The notes under the pieces were generated by a model. It had not been told where the DNA came from. It did no database searches and saw only the letters and a list, made by a program, of their open reading frames with translations. From Alisma plantago-aquatica (taxonomy: Eukaryota > Streptophyta > Magnoliopsida > Alismatales > Alismataceae), in assembly GCA_963693085.1 (NCBI GenBank), contig OY856412.1, positions 345,708,457 through 345,772,456 on the forward strand: a stretch of DNA of 64,000 nucleotides, in the 5' to 3' direction. The translations under genes and the position numbers were made by a program. This document shows, piece by piece, positions 23,331-36,787 of this stretch (positions are counted from its first letter, which is position 1; the number at the start of each line of letters is the position of its first letter).

Positions 23331-24926
23331 GTACCCCACGAATCCTAAGGGCATTATAAAATATATAAAAATAAAGCCTTGTAGTATAATTGCCTAGGGT
23401 CTAATATGAATCACATTGGATGACTCTCATGCCTTATTTCTTGTACTTCTTAGTTTATAACAGCTATACATTTTCTTCATATTCCTTTTAATAGTGTAAA
23501 ATATTCTACTGCTCAATTGTAATTATTTAAACTATTCCAATAGAAGTACATACTTAATTTACTGCTCTTTATAGTACTATGCCTATAGTAGATGTTGGCA
23601 AACTATTATAACTCTCGCTGGGACATTTGGTCTCACCCCGTGGGTTCTATAAGTTTTTAGGTGGTCATGGATGAGAAGCTTGAGGTCACGGAGTAGGAAC
23701 TGAGAATCTAGGAGAACAATAGTTTCTAGAGGTTTGATATGCTGCTAGAGTATTGTAATGGAGCCCTATGTGTCATCTTTGTACTCTCGAGTCTTTAGGA
23801 GAGATTTTGTGTTTTGTTTGTCGACGCGTAGATTTTGATTTGTGCCATGAAAATATAGCATTGACTTGAATATATAACAAGTTGTAATATGTATTAGTAG
23901 AGGCTTGATAGGTTGTAAACATAAAATGTAATATCAATTTTGATCATATATGAATATAAGTGCTCTATATTGAAGGCTTGTTGTGATATATTTTCATTTA
24001 AGATAGTGAATTACAATTAGTTTTAATGTAACCTATTTTGTTCTAATATTGTTATTAGTGACGATTCCACACTTTGTTATCAGTAATCTCGTTTAGTGTG
24101 ACAATGGTCATCACACGCATCGCGCCCACTCATACAGGAAATGCTTCAAGCTCGTCCAGTCAGAAGGTGTCCCTTCATTAGGATACACTTGCTCTTAATG
24201 TCAATGCAACTATTAATTCAAGCAAAAACACTACATGCACAAGTTGCATAATCAGAGACAGAGAGGAGCACTTGATCCATATAAATACTATGTTGATGGA
24301 AGGTTTGGACCCCGTAAATGGAGAATTATATGCTATCTCAGATGGCATAGCGCAATGCAAGCAAATTTTCAATCCCTATCTTGTGATCACTGATTCAAAC
24401 ATATCAGTAAATCTCATCAGCAATCCCATGTCATGTGTCGAGCAAATACAAGGTGAATGTGGAACATGTCATACAGATATCTAGGAAATCCAATATCAAG
24501 ACCCAAGTACATCTGAAGAGAAACCAAAACCACTTGGCTGGTAACTAGCTAAGCACTGTCTCAAACAGTGTCCATCAGTCACAATGCCTTGAATTGCTCA
24601 AAGAAATATACTTAAAGGAGAAACAAAGTCTTTCGAGAAGAATTCAAGAGGATAGCCCGATTGCAGCCATCGATTCTCATATAGCCAATTTAATCAATAA
24701 TTGGATTATCCCGAAAAAAATGTAACCTCACAAATACTCTGTATAATTTGACACGTTATCCTTAAAAAGTGAATCCATAGAAAATTTGGTTAAGGAGTGA
24801 TTTTGGGAGGAAGGTAGACTAGCAATTATTTACTGAGAAAATTCGTTAGTTTTTTTTGTCTGCTGAAAATATATTTTGTAGATTCCGTAGATGAAATAGC
24901 AGAATTCCCCATTTAGTAGCACCATT
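23331..24926 (+). repeat. Block flanking the subtilase 3' side, X2 copy
   Basis: Near-identical partner of 2,885-4,480. Confidence 0.85.
24179..24484 (+). pseudogene. RNase H-like fragment (X2)
   Basis: Same sequence and same upstream stop as 3,733-4,038. Confidence 0.45.
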
Positions 24927-25002
24927 AAGTAGGAGCCAAATGGTAGCTTGTCCGGTATTATTTATTAAAAAAAAGACATGCATGGTGATATGTGCTTGAC
25001 AA

Positions 25003-27279
25003 CTACGCAGACGGCGATCCAAATAAAACGGAGATAGGACTATTGACGGTGATTTTCCCATTGTACGAAACCCAGGTCAGAAGGCCCTCCGAGAACCATG
25101 ACGGCGGTGGCTCTGTGACGCTGAGCTCAAAGGCCACACTAAATGTCTGTTGCTGGCCCACCTCGGGAAAGTAGAGAGTTTCTGGCTCCACCGTCACAAT
25201 AACACCCGGTGGCCGGAGGATGTGCGCCTTGTACGTCGAGTAGGGTTCACCAACGTTGGTCACTGTCCGTGTGACAAGCTTTGCCGTATGCGAGGGAGAC
25301 ATTGAGGAAGAACTGAGATCCACAGTCAGCGATGGGTAGTTGAGGTCTGCCTCAGTTATGGCCTTGTGGCTGGAGCAACTGATGCGCTCCATGGTGATCA
25401 TGCTGACTTGCTTGTCAGTGTATCCAAGGCCGCACAGGTAAGCAACGTAGTCGTCGATCTTGGTATCGTAGACGAGGCCTGGGTAAGTCGCTCTTAGAGG
25501 GTTCACATGTCCAGCACCGGTGGCAAAGAAGTCTGCCCGCTTGTTATCTATAAGGTCGGTGATTGGTCCGCCCTTGAGGTTTGTGAGGTCCGCCGTTGTC
25601 ATGATGGCAGACTTGATCATAGCCTGAGACCAATCAGGATGGATATTCTTCAGAAGAGCCGCGACACCGCTCAAGTGTGGGCAGGACATGGAAGTGCCAG
25701 ACATGAAATTGAAGTTCACCCGTCCCAACCCCAACGGCCTCAGATCCAGAGTTGGACTTGCTGCCAGTATGTTCACGCCTGGGCCGATAATGTCTGGTTT
25801 CAGAATACCAGGGTTGATTACGCTTGGGCCACGAGAAGAGAAGGCTGCCACAGAGGCAGCAGGGGTGGAATCGGGGAACCCTATCTCCGTTCCTTTGAAG
25901 ATGATGGTTGCTGTAGGATTGGAGTCTGAATCTATGTACGCAAGAATCTTGCTTCTGTCGAAGTGGCTTACACGAGCAGTAGGGAAGGGAGTGATACCTG
26001 TCTTGATCTCGAATCCTAAATCCTGGGAATTGATCACGATGATCCCAGCTCCACCTGCAGCTTTGATATTGCCCCATTTGCTTGACATTTGATCTAGAGC
26101 GGATTCTGCAGAAAGCTCACAAGCGACCAGTTTGCCGGTCACGTTGTATCCCAAAAGGGATGTAACATTATTGCACAAGAGGGAGGAAGGATGTGGTGAA
26201 GTTTGTGGGTTGGTATGCCGATTCTCCTTCTATTTGTACACCGTTTCCAAGCACCACAACTGAACGGATCCTTCTGTCTATTGTGCTGGCGCCCACTGTT
26301 AACATCCAAGGTGAGGTGTTCTCAACGGTTCCACTACCAGGACCACTATTTCCTGCTGAAGCACTGACAAATACCCACTTACGTATAGCTCCGAAGCTTG
26401 CAATTTCAATGGAGTTGTTGTAAAGAGGCAGCGGACTTCGTCCTACTGAAAGAGACAGCACATCGATGCCGTCCTCCACCGCGCTGTCATTTGCAGCTAT
26501 AATCTCCGAGTCAAGGCCACTCTTCTCAGCAAACTTGTACATGGCCACCCATGAATCAGGAGCCATGCCGGCAGCGATTCCTCTGGCGCTGCCCAGTACA
26601 TTTGCATCGGCTACAAAACGCCCAGCGGCGGTGCCTGCCGTGTGAGTTCCGTGCCCGTCGGTGTCGAAGGGCTCAGGAATTCTAGATTGGTTGAGGTGAT
26701 CGAATATCCTCGCCCCAATAAGCTTGTTGTTGCAGAGTGAAGCGTTGCTGAACCCACACTTTCCCTTCCACCTCGGCGGTGGTGGTGGCATGCGGTGTCC
26801 ACCAATCCGATGATCACACCCCTGCCGTACCCTGCGACGCCACCCCAGTAGCTGTCACGACCTGGATACAGCCCGAGGAAGCTCGGTGAATGGGTGGTGT
26901 GCCGGGAGATCTTCTGGTCCGGCTCCGCGTGGAGGAAGCCGTCCATATTCCTCATAGCTTCCAGTTCCTCCTCTGTCAGCCTCGCTGCAAAGCCACTCAA
27001 GGCGTGGGTATACGAGTATACCAATCGTGAGTCCGACAACCCACCGTCGGTGCTGATCCTTGGCGGCGGCAGGAAGGCCTCGTGCCAGTCCCGGTTGGAG
27101 CTGGTGTGGTCGGGAGGAGGTTTGTGGACGTGGACGATATAGGTTCTACGGGCACTTTCGCAGCAGACATGATGGGAGCAGCACTGAAGGCAGAGAAGAA
27201 GGGCAACGATGAGGACGGGAAGTGAGGAGCAGACAACGGGCGCAAACGGGATGTTGAAATGATTGTTGTTGGAAGCCAT
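25003..27279 (-). pseudogene. Subtilisin-like protease (SBT1-type), copy 2, two frameshifts
   Basis: Same architecture as the copy at 4,557-6,877. The ATG at 27,279 opens an in-frame hydrophobic signal peptide (PVLIVALLLCLQ) and I9 prodomain, without the 7-bp duplication. A 37-bp deletion near 26,791 removes [11 protein letters not shown] just after the catalytic Asp (GLVDT then frameshift), so the His, Asn and Ser region cannot be reached. The shared frameshift near 26,168-26,178 is also present. Single changes specific to this copy include Ile to Asn in the AAIDSAVEDG segment and Gly to Trp before VFVSAS. Confidence 0.92.
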
Positions 27280-27319
27280 AGGAATATGCAATGGAGAACA
27301 TGATCCAAGTATGTCCTGC

Positions 27320-27326
27320 TTATATA
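27320..27326 (-). promoter_or_regulatory. TATA box of subtilase copy 2
   Basis: TATATAA, 41 bp upstream of the ATG at 27,279, as in copy 1. Confidence 0.6.
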
Positions 27327-27722
27327 GGAGAAGATGTGACGAATATGATGAACTGATTCTAATAGTTGACTCGGCAAAGCGTCTGCGTTTTGTTGGGTAG
27401 CAGCCGTAGGCAAACGCCTTTACCTAATACCGAGCGATCAAAAGTCGAGCGTCGAGAACAACGCCTTCCCAGATGCTGCATAAATAGAATTTGTTCAAGG
27501 CACGCGCCCGATTGAAGCTACAAAGAGATACGTAGGCTGTACGTAACATGTTTTCCGTTCAAAATGCACACAATTCAAAGTCAATATCCAGAAATCTTTA
27601 CGATGTTAACATCTCTTTAAGACATGGTTTCGTTTAATTTAGCAGATACGAAATCCCCTAAAGGAACAGGAAACAAAAGGAAATCAAATCAAGGTAAACA
27701 AGGAAATTCGTTAGATTTGAAA

Positions 27723-29422
27723 GAGTAACGCTGCAGGCACCCGTCCACATCCTCGGGAGTCCACATCCTCGGGAGCCTACCTAGTAGTTGGGAATGAGGC
27801 ACTGCTCATGTGGCAAAAAGTTGCTGGAAAGTTAAAAAAAAATAAAAAAAGAGAGAGAAACCAGTTTTGCTCATAACTATCAATTTCAAATGAATTTTTT
27901 TTCAAAATAAAAAATATCATATTCCTAATGAAAAATACTTTCTATTAAGACCAATGTTAACATACTTTGGAAAAAATAATCTTAGAAGTATATTAAGAGA
28001 GGAGAGAAGTATACAAAAGTACAATACGTTTTTAGATAGTGTACTCAAATTGACCATTCAGGTACAGTACTTATTGCCTCTTTATTTCTTCATATTCTAT
28101 ATTATGTCATAAATCCATAAGTACCGTACATGTTATCATTTATATTAATTTTTGCAAACATTGAAATGTAACGTTCGACAATAATCACATACAAGGATAC
28201 TCAAGGTACCGTACGAGACACAACAACAATATATATTTGATGATCTTGTTGTTACTAGAAGTACAGTACTAACGACCACATTTTGAAATACAAAATATAG
28301 TATTAGACGTACAATACTAGAGGTACCGTACGAGACAAAACAACAATACATGATTTGATGAACTTATTGGTACAAGAAGTACAGTACTAACAACCACATT
28401 TTGTTATATAAAGTATAGTACTAGACGTACAGTACTAGAGGTACTTTACGAGACATACAGTGCATGATTTGATGATCTTGTTGGTACAAGAAGTACAATA
28501 CTAACAGCCACATTTTGTAATACAAAATATAGTACTAGACATACAACACTAGAGGTATTGTACGAGACATACAGTAATGATTTGATGAACTTGTTGGTAC
28601 AATAAGTATATTACTAACAGTCACATTTTGTAATATAAAGTATAGTACTAGACGTACAATACTAGAGGTATTGTACGAGACATACCAACAATACATGATT
28701 TGATGATCTTGTTGTTACTAGAAGTACAGTACTAACAGCCACATTTTGTAATATAAAGTATAATATTAGACATACAGTACTAGAGGGACCGCACGAGACA
28801 CAAGAACAATACATTATTTGATGATCTTGTTGGTACAAGAAGTATTGTACTAACAACTACATTTTATAATACAAAGTATTATACTAGACGTACAGTACTA
28901 GCGGTACCGTACGAGATATAACAATAATACATGATGTACTATACTCACAAGTACTGTACGTCTATACCCAAAGTATGTGCGTGGTATCCTAAAATACGGA
29001 TACTATATTTCTATTATATTATCATTATTTTAAAGTATGTCAACACTAGTCTTGTTGGAAAGTATTTTTTTACAAAGATTCTAATACAATATATTTCATT
29101 AAAAAATATGCTCCAGAGTGAAAGTTATGGACAAAAATGTTTTCTCTCTGTTCTACTTCTGTCATCCTTATTTTCTCATATTATTATTTTTGCAAAATAT
29201 GTCAACATTGGTCTTATTGCAAAGTATTTTTTATTACGAATCTAGTGCTTTTTGTTTCATTGAAAAATTCATTGTGGCTTGAAAGTTTTGATCAATACAA
29301 GTTTTCACTTTATTTCTACCTCCCTCCTATTTAAAAATAAATAAAGCTCATCCACATTGGACTTTGCACTAATCCAGCCGGGTGGTGGTCGGGTAGGCTG
29401 CCGATTACGACTAGAATTACTC
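27723..29422. mobile_element. 1.7-kb non-autonomous DNA transposon with minisatellite (X2)
   Basis: Same insertion as 7,321-9,020, flanked by ATTTGAAA (27,715-27,722) and ATTTGAAT (29,423-29,430), again 1,700 bp. It was inserted before X was duplicated. Confidence 0.8.
28205..28936. repeat. Minisatellite, ~117-bp unit (X2)
   Basis: Six copies plus a partial one with the same unit order as 7,804-8,536, so no unit gain or loss since the duplication. Confidence 0.9.
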
Positions 29423-29589
29423 ATTTGAATTGCCTTCAACGTTGTTCGTCTGGCTTGTTTGTTCGATGCATGTGCATGATGCAATCATTGCTCTACTTTA
29501 ACAAGGTCGTCAGAGTCGTTTCACAGATGAGGACGTATGAAATTCAGAGTCAAATTAAATTCTCACAGTCAAGATTCTTTATACATCTC

Positions 29590-31002
29590 CACCCACCCAC
29601 CTAGTCATCCACCGGTAGTTGGAATGCATGGTCAATGTTGATGTGAAAGAAAAAATAAATATACCATGAAAAAGAAAAAAAAATTGAAGAGAGAACAATA
29701 TTTTGCACATAACTCTTAAACCGTAAGGAATTTTAGGTTGAAATAAATGACATTAGGTTCATCATAAAAAATACTTTCTATCAAGACCAACATTGACATA
29801 CTTTGAAAAAAATAATATTAGAAGTATATTAAAAGAGGGGAGAAGTATACAAAAGTACAATATATTTTTAGGCATTGTACTCAGATTGACCATTCAGATA
29901 CAACACTTATTGCTTCTTTATTTCTTTATATTATATATTATTTTGTAAATCAATAAGTACTATACATTTAATCATTTATATTAATTTTTGTATACATTCA
30001 GAATGTAGCGTTTGCCAAATACTATATATCCACACATTCCAAGAGAAGTACAGTATTAACAACCAAATTTTGTAATAAAAAATACACTATACTAACAACA
30101 ACATTCTATTTTTTTAAAGTATTCACATTCATAATATGTAGTGACGTACATTACTAATTGCCTCATTATTTTTCACACTTAATATTTTGTCACATATCCG
30201 TAAGTATTGTACATTTTATCATTTATATTAATTTTTGCATACATTTAAAATGTAACACTTGACAAAAATTATATACAAGGATACACACATACTACAAGAA
30301 GTACAATATTAACAATCATATTTTGTAATACAAAGTATGGTACTATACATACAATACTAGAGGTACTGTACGAGACATAACAACAATACATGATTTGATG
30401 ATGTTGTTAGTACGGTACGAGACATATAATGTATAAACAAATATCAATAACCACATACCATACCTATATAAACTAATTTACATTTCACTTAAAACATACA
30501 CATTTTACTAAAGTACAATACTTTCAACTATTTTTTAAGAACAACTAATTATTAATCCCATTCATTCAAAAGTACAATGTTAAACTCATTGCTACTGTTA
30601 CCTCATCGAATCCATAGATGAACAAGTAGCTATTGTACATGATTTGGGAGAAACACAAAGGTGATGTACTGTACTCACGATTACTGTATATCTATAACTA
30701 GAAAATGTGTATGATATCCCAAAATACGAATACTATATTTCTCATATATTATCATTATTTCAAAGTATGTCAATACTAGTCTTGTTGGAAAGTATTATTT
30801 ATAAGGATTCTAATGCAATTTATTTAATCAAAAAAATATGCTCCGGATTGAAAGTTATGGACAAAAATATTTTCTCTCTCTTCTACTTCCCTCATTCTTT
30901 ATTGCTTTAATTGTTGCTGACAGTATGACAACTGGTGTTAGTTCTCATTCCCTAAAATCAGGTGGGTGAGCGGATGGGAAGGTGACTATGAGTAGAATTT
31001 TT
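29590..31002. repeat. Second AT-rich element (X2)
   Basis: Partner of 9,190-10,600. Confidence 0.55.
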
Positions 31003-31236
31003 CTGATAGCATAGAGGGGATCCATCGACCAAGTCTGTCAAAATAATAATAGACTAAAATTATGAGCACGTTTGTCGGATGACTAATTATATGTGATTTG
31101 TTGACAACTAATGTAAGATGCAACTTGATAATAGACAAAGTTTGATCTACAACCACTACAACAAAGCAGCAAGATTGTTGGAATTATATATATGAAGCCA
31201 TATTCTAGGAGCTAGAATCGAAACATTTAAGGAAAA

Positions 31237-31622
31237 TGTCGCACAATGGGTCTACTCTATAAGCCTATTTCTCAAATTAGTGTATTAGGGCGACCGCCTG
31301 AAGGAAGGGATCAAATTCTCTGCTTCAACGGCCATGTACTAGGTGTGTTACTATTAAGTATTTAAATGAAAGTACAAGTCAATTTTGTGTGGAATAATAA
31401 AACCGAGAACGGAGGGGAAATATCACACAACTATAGAAGACGGATTTATGTGGTTCAGTCAGGAGAAACATACTACACGAGAGGGGTGAGATTTCTACTA
31501 TTTCAGAAAAGAGATTAAAAAGGGGAGCACTCTCAAAGGAGGAAGAGTAAACCCTTGAGTATGGCGGCTTCTGTCTTGCAAACAGAATACATAATGATTA
31601 AAATCGTAACCAGGACGCATAT
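31237..31622 (-). mobile_element. Copia LTR fragment (X2), cut by gypsy B
   Basis: Partner of 10,836-11,221. It ends where gypsy LTR B starts at 31,623. Confidence 0.7.
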
Positions 31623-34600
31623 TGTAACATACCAGATATAGAATCCTACTGTTATAGTTTTACCCTTTTGACTTAGCCAAACAAGATTAAGCTAATACAT
31701 GTAATTAAGGGAATACAAAATACTTTGTGCTTAATAATTACTCATTTGGATGATAATAAAGAATTAAAGAACTTAATTGGATAAATATTTCCCATATATT
31801 CTTAATATAGGTTTGTATATACAAATACCCCAGTTATATTTTTTAATAATGGGCTTAAAGTACAAATTATACACTAAGTAATAAAAATACTAATTTATTT
31901 CGTCCTAGAACTGTCGAGCACTTTTTAGAATAGGAAAAAGAAGAGAAAATCCAAATTATATATAAAGGTGATGATAATTGGAGATAATATGAGATATAAT
32001 AGATTAAAAGAGGATAATGAGGAATATGTTGTTTCAAAAATCACAAATAGGAAACCATGAGATAATTTGATAAGAAAATTCATTTTCTTGATCTAAAAGA
32101 AACTTAATGGCCAAGTATCATCTAATTTGGATCATAAATAAATATATAAAAGCCTTTATTACAAGATAATGGGAAATAAGCTAATAAAGTGAAATAAAAT
32201 ATTTAATGCCCTCAAATTGGAAAACTAACTCCAAATTCGTAATATAAACATAAAAATAAGACTTTGTGCCAATTTGCAATTAATTTGGATAATGTTTGAT
32301 TAATAGGTAAATATAGGAGAGAGAAAAATGCCTAAAAGGTGTAATTGATAAATAAATGTAATTCTTGACACCAAAAGTTAGAAATGAAGGCAAATTTGTA
32401 TTTAACACACTTAAGTTAACTTGTGGGTCAAGTCTCATCAAATTTGGATAATCGTAAAGCCATAAATGAAGAAGAAAAGAGAAAATGATATCTGATTTAT
32501 TTAACCCATTAAAGGTTTCCAAAAGGAAAAATTATTAGTATATTCAGAATCTACACATTTAACTTAACTTATGCACAAAATTTGGTTCAATTTGGATAAT
32601 TGTAGAATGCCTAAATGAGGAAAGAGAATATGCATGTATTTTTGGTTTCCACTTTGCTTAATTCCATTGATTTTCCCGATTTTTTCCAAGCTTGGGCTGT
32701 CACGCGACCCACTTATGTCGGACTGTATCGTGGCACTTGGATGAGAATCCGACGGATGAGGAGTTGTCTCCTACCTCCGTTAGGACTGTTTCTCGTGGCT
32801 ACAGTAACATGAATTTTCTTCCGCACTTTCCTCTTCCATTTTTCCTTTTCGGTCCCTCAGGTTTTGCTTTCCTCCATCTACACAACATTCAGATCAGGTT
32901 GATCCCTAATTTGTTAGGGTTTCCATCACTAGAAACCCGGGTCGACGAGAACCTTCCTTTTCCTCCCCTATTTTCTGGTTTTGTTGGTTCCTCGTGGAAC
33001 CTGATCTCCATGTCTATATCTAGGGCTTTCCCGACGATGCTTGAACTCCCAGTGACCTCTTGAATTAGATATTTTGGTCTCGATCACCCTCCAACCCCGT
33101 AGCCCTACTCCGTCTTCCTTCTCCGACGACTGTGATATCGATTGTGGAATTCCAGTGATCTTCGACACCTGTTCTTTGCTCGATTCGGCTCGAGGTGGTG
33201 TGGGCAAGCATCTAGTGCCTTCAATTCATGCGTGGAGAAGGTATAATAGATTTTCCCCTTTTCTTCCTCTCTCTGATTGTTTGGTAAAATTCTGTTAATG
33301 GAGGTTTTCATGATGGGTGACCTTATTTTCTCGCTTTGGTTTTGATCGTTGGAACTCTCTCCGCTGTTGCTTTGGCCTCCGATGGGCTCTTTTGCTCTGC
33401 CCAAGTTGCTCAATTTCTTCAGTTGTGGCAGGGAAGCTTTCTTGGTCTGTAGTTGACCGTTTTCATCACAGTTTGGTTCTCTGAGTTCGATGGAACCTAT
33501 GGAACTTAGTTCATGTAGGACTTTTTGCCCAATTCACACTCTATGGCGATCTGGAGTTGTGGATCGATCTGTTGATCTCAGTTGTCGTGGAGGTCTTCGC
33601 GGGAGAACAAACTCCAGAGTCGATTCCCCTCTTTGCCCTCGCTATTTTCTTTTCTGCTTTGTTCACGATAAAGGGTAATGTCGTCTTTTCACCTCTTGTC
33701 TCTTATTTTGGATCGAGTCAAGGAAGACCTTGACCTGCTGACTTGGCCGACATGCATTGGGCCAAGTCATGCGGGCCCGACCTATTTTTGAGGATTTTCT
33801 CGCCTGCATAGCATTAACTAATTATCTGAATTGTCAGTAATTAAAAATGTATAAGTAATTATCGGATTATCAGAAAATTTTGGAAAAATACTCGTTGGAA
33901 TTAGAAAAATAAGGACTTTCTAGTGGTATGGATTTTGTCACCTGAATCTGATGTTTTAAAAGCGTGATTTAATGAACCAAATTAAATAAGAGAATAACTT
34001 GTATAATTTATAAGTCAGAAAAATATAATAAAATATGTTTTGGATTCCTAATAATATAAACTAAAATATGGAACAGTTTTCGTAACATAATTCACACATA
34101 TATAAAAAGGCAATTTTTAGGGTTTGGTCTATATATATGAAATTGACATAAAATCGGTATATGCATTTAATAGGCTCTTTGGTGACCTAGTTTTGGATCC
34201 AGAAGTGCTTTGGACCTGTTGGACTTTGATATTGAGGTATGTTGTATCCCCTATTCATCCATATTGAGCAGTTTACCTACTGTATCATTCTCTTGATTTT
34301 GGCCTACATCATATGTCTTATCTTTTGATACCATAGTTCGTGTGAACTATCTTGATTGTTATGAACTTGGATAATTTCTTGATATCATATCTTGTACCCT
34401 GGATGCATGTTGGTCCCTTATATTGATATGTGCCACTTTGAAGTGGATGTTTATATGGTTTGTGTTGTCCATTGTGTGATGGCAACCTTTGTTTCATCTT
34501 CTGACTAAACTATTTACTTGCCTCTATATTTACATGCAATGAGATTCTGTAGCACTAGAGTAGTGTAAATTCCTTAGGTTTTGGGGTAGTAATCCCTTAT

Positions 34601-35394
34601 TGTTTATGAAGGAGGGTGGCAGTGTACCACTTATCTATACCAGAGTGTGGCAGTAATCCATACTCAACTTTATATATTTGGGTGATTGGCAATATTCCTT
34701 TCTCTATCCGGTTCAAGTTTGTGCTTGGCCGCCTTTGTATTTATATTGTTGTAGGGATATGCTTATCTCACATGCATGTAGGTTATTGATGTTGTTTATG
34801 GGGTGTGTGCCCTACTTTCTTTATGTGCCAACATTGCACAATTTTTATTATTTTTGTTCATGGCAAGTATCCTCTTTTATTCAGTTATGATGTTTCTTCT
34901 CTTTTATGTCCGTGTGGGTAGTCCTTATCTCTTACATGGGAAGCCTTTACATTTGATGTCCATTATATCCCTATATTGCTCAAAGTTTCCTTTAGCACAC
35001 ATACCATCTTTTTACTGATGTATTTCTTTTCTTCTTCTCTTTTGTGGGGTATGCTTCCAACCCCAGGTTAGATCGAGGAGAGTGAACATCAACATCAACC
35101 TTGTAGCTGATCTTTGAAAGGCTTGAAGAGGTGGTTATATGACCCTCGGCTTGGTCTTTGGCTTTTATGTTTAGTTTTCCGTTTAGATACCCATATGTGG
35201 TGAAGTGTTGTATCGTGTTATCAAGCTTTGTAAATTGTTAGATAATGATATTTTCCACTGCTACTCATTGTGTAATGATGCATACATGTTGAATAAATTG
35301 GACTCCATCCCTTTTCTAAAAAATTTTACGTGTTGTTTAGTTCAAGGGATGTGGTCTTTTCTTTCTAGTGGAGAAGTGGTTTCACTTCGTTACA
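31623..35394 (+). mobile_element. Gypsy element B: complete 5' LTR (3.77 kb)
   Basis: Begins TGTAACATACCAG and ends CACTTCGTTACA, so the termini are inverted (TGTAAC/GTTACA). A PBS follows 3 bp later. The LTR has no coding content. A more GC-rich core occupies about 32,690-33,780. The open frames inside are LTR noise. Confidence 0.85.
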
Positions 35395-35397
35395 GCA

Positions 35398-35410
35398 TGG
35401 TATCAGAGCC
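35398..35410 (+). promoter_or_regulatory. Primer-binding site of element B
   Basis: TGGTATCAGAGCC is a perfect initiator-Met tRNA complement, 3 bp after the LTR end. Confidence 0.85.
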
Positions 35411-35518
35411 ACTAGCATTCAGTTATCTAATAGTTTCAAACATGTCTCCCTTGGGACGTTTACCTTTATCTTAGGTTGCTTATACCTAGTGTCCTTGCCT
35501 TGTGTAGGAAAAACCCTT

Positions 35519-36591
35519 ATGGCTGGAGATAACTCAACAGTTGACAACCAGTATGGTTATGAGACTCCTCAAAATTCTAGGTTTGGTCAAGAAACCTCTG
35601 ATATTGTTGGTTCGGGAGGGGCACTGACTCCATAGCAAGAGTTGGCCATGTTTCGACAACTCTTTGCGTCTTCCATGGTGGGGAAGATGAAAGACTCGTC
35701 TATACCTGAAAAGACTAAGGAGTTCTCGCTCATGGAGTTCATGAAGATTTAACCACCTTCCTTCAAGGGTGAAGGTGAGTTAGAGATGGTTGACAAAGCT
35801 GATGATTGGGTGTTAGCCATAGAGAGGACTTTTGATGGTATGGCATGTCCTCCACATCAGAAGGTTAGGTTTGCTTCATATGTCTTGGATGGACCTGCAA
35901 GAGTTTGGTGGAATGGAATTGCAAGGACTAGAGATATCTCAACCATGACTTGGACAGAGTTTTTAACTCTATTCCGTGGGATGTACATCTGCACTGCTGC
36001 TTTGAAGAAGAAAGAAGAAGAGTTCTACAACTTGAAGCAAGGGTCTCTATCCGTTTCTGTTTACGTGCAAAGGTTTCTGCTGGTTGAGTGTTATGCTGTT
36101 GGTTTGGGTGAGGAACATAGGGCTGGCCTTTTCCTCCAAGGGCTCAACTACCATGTGAGATGTGCTCTTATTCTACAACTGCCCTTGAACTTTCAACAGA
36201 TGGTTGATAAAGCTTTGGCTGTGGAGTCTTACCTAGGGTTTCAACCAAGGGAGTTCGACAAGAAAAGGAAGTCCTCCGGTGATGAGTAGAAAAGAGATAG
36301 TTGTGTAAAGTGCAATAGACCCCATCCTCCAAGAAAGTGCCCTCATGTTATAAATTAAGGCACACCAGTGGTATGTCACTTTTACAATGAACCTGAACAC
36401 ATCCGACCTGATTGCCCTAAGCGTCGTAATGGTCAAGCTCCAGTACAGCAACAACAAGCACCTCCTTAGAATCAGGGCAACAATAATGGAAACAATAATA
36501 GAGAAAGACATGTGGAAAGAAGAGCTGGTAGAGTTTTTGTCTTGGATGGTGAAGAAGTTAATGATGAAGATCAAGGGCAAGTTAACCCATA
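35519..36591 (+). pseudogene. Gypsy gag remnant of element B (copy 1)
   Basis: The ATG at 35,519 (MAGDNS) opens a gag frame. The Retrotrans_gag core is clear: DDWVLAIERTFD, KVRFASYVLDGPARVWWNG, TWTEFLTLFRGMY, LKQGSLSVSVYVQRF. It is followed by a degenerate zinc-knuckle region (CVKCNRPHPPRKC, then CHFYNEPEHIRPDC in which Tyr replaces the second Cys) and a short protease lead-in (GRVFVLDGEE). In-frame stops occur before PPSF, after SSGDE and before GTPVV. This copy has one more (CAG to TAG near 35,633). No protease, RT or integrase follows, so the element is non-autonomous. Confidence 0.85.
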
Positions 36592-36750
36592 GTTCCTTAG
36601 ATTAGTCTTTGAAAGTTATGTTTCCTTTTGCATGTTTCTTATGTAGTGGATGTAAGAAGTATAGTTGAAACTTTTATAACTGAAGTTAAGTTTGATTTTA
36701 TGAGATGAACCCTTTTAAGGGGTGGTGAATAAGTTTCCTATGGATGTTTT

Positions 36751-36787
36751 GATTTCGAGGACGAAATCCCTTTAATGGGTGGTGTGC
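36751..36787 (+). promoter_or_regulatory. PPT region of element B
   Basis: GATTTCGAGGACGAAATCCC followed by TTTAATGGGTGGTGTGC, ending at the 3' LTR start. This is the same Del/Tekay-type signature as in element A. Confidence 0.75.

Larger units (their letters stand above)
20447..31862. repeat. Segmental duplication X, copy 2
   Basis: Second copy of the X segment. It differs from copy 1 by a 37-bp deletion in the subtilase, absence of a 7-bp duplication in the signal-peptide region, and scattered point changes. Its right end passes uninterrupted into gypsy LTR B, so this copy shows the ancestral arrangement at that junction. Confidence 0.93.

Noticed and set aside
34678..35474. Several hydrophobic frames in LTR B (and in its second copy)
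   Set aside because: They are inside an LTR, with composition typical of T-rich sequence. No start context or homology.
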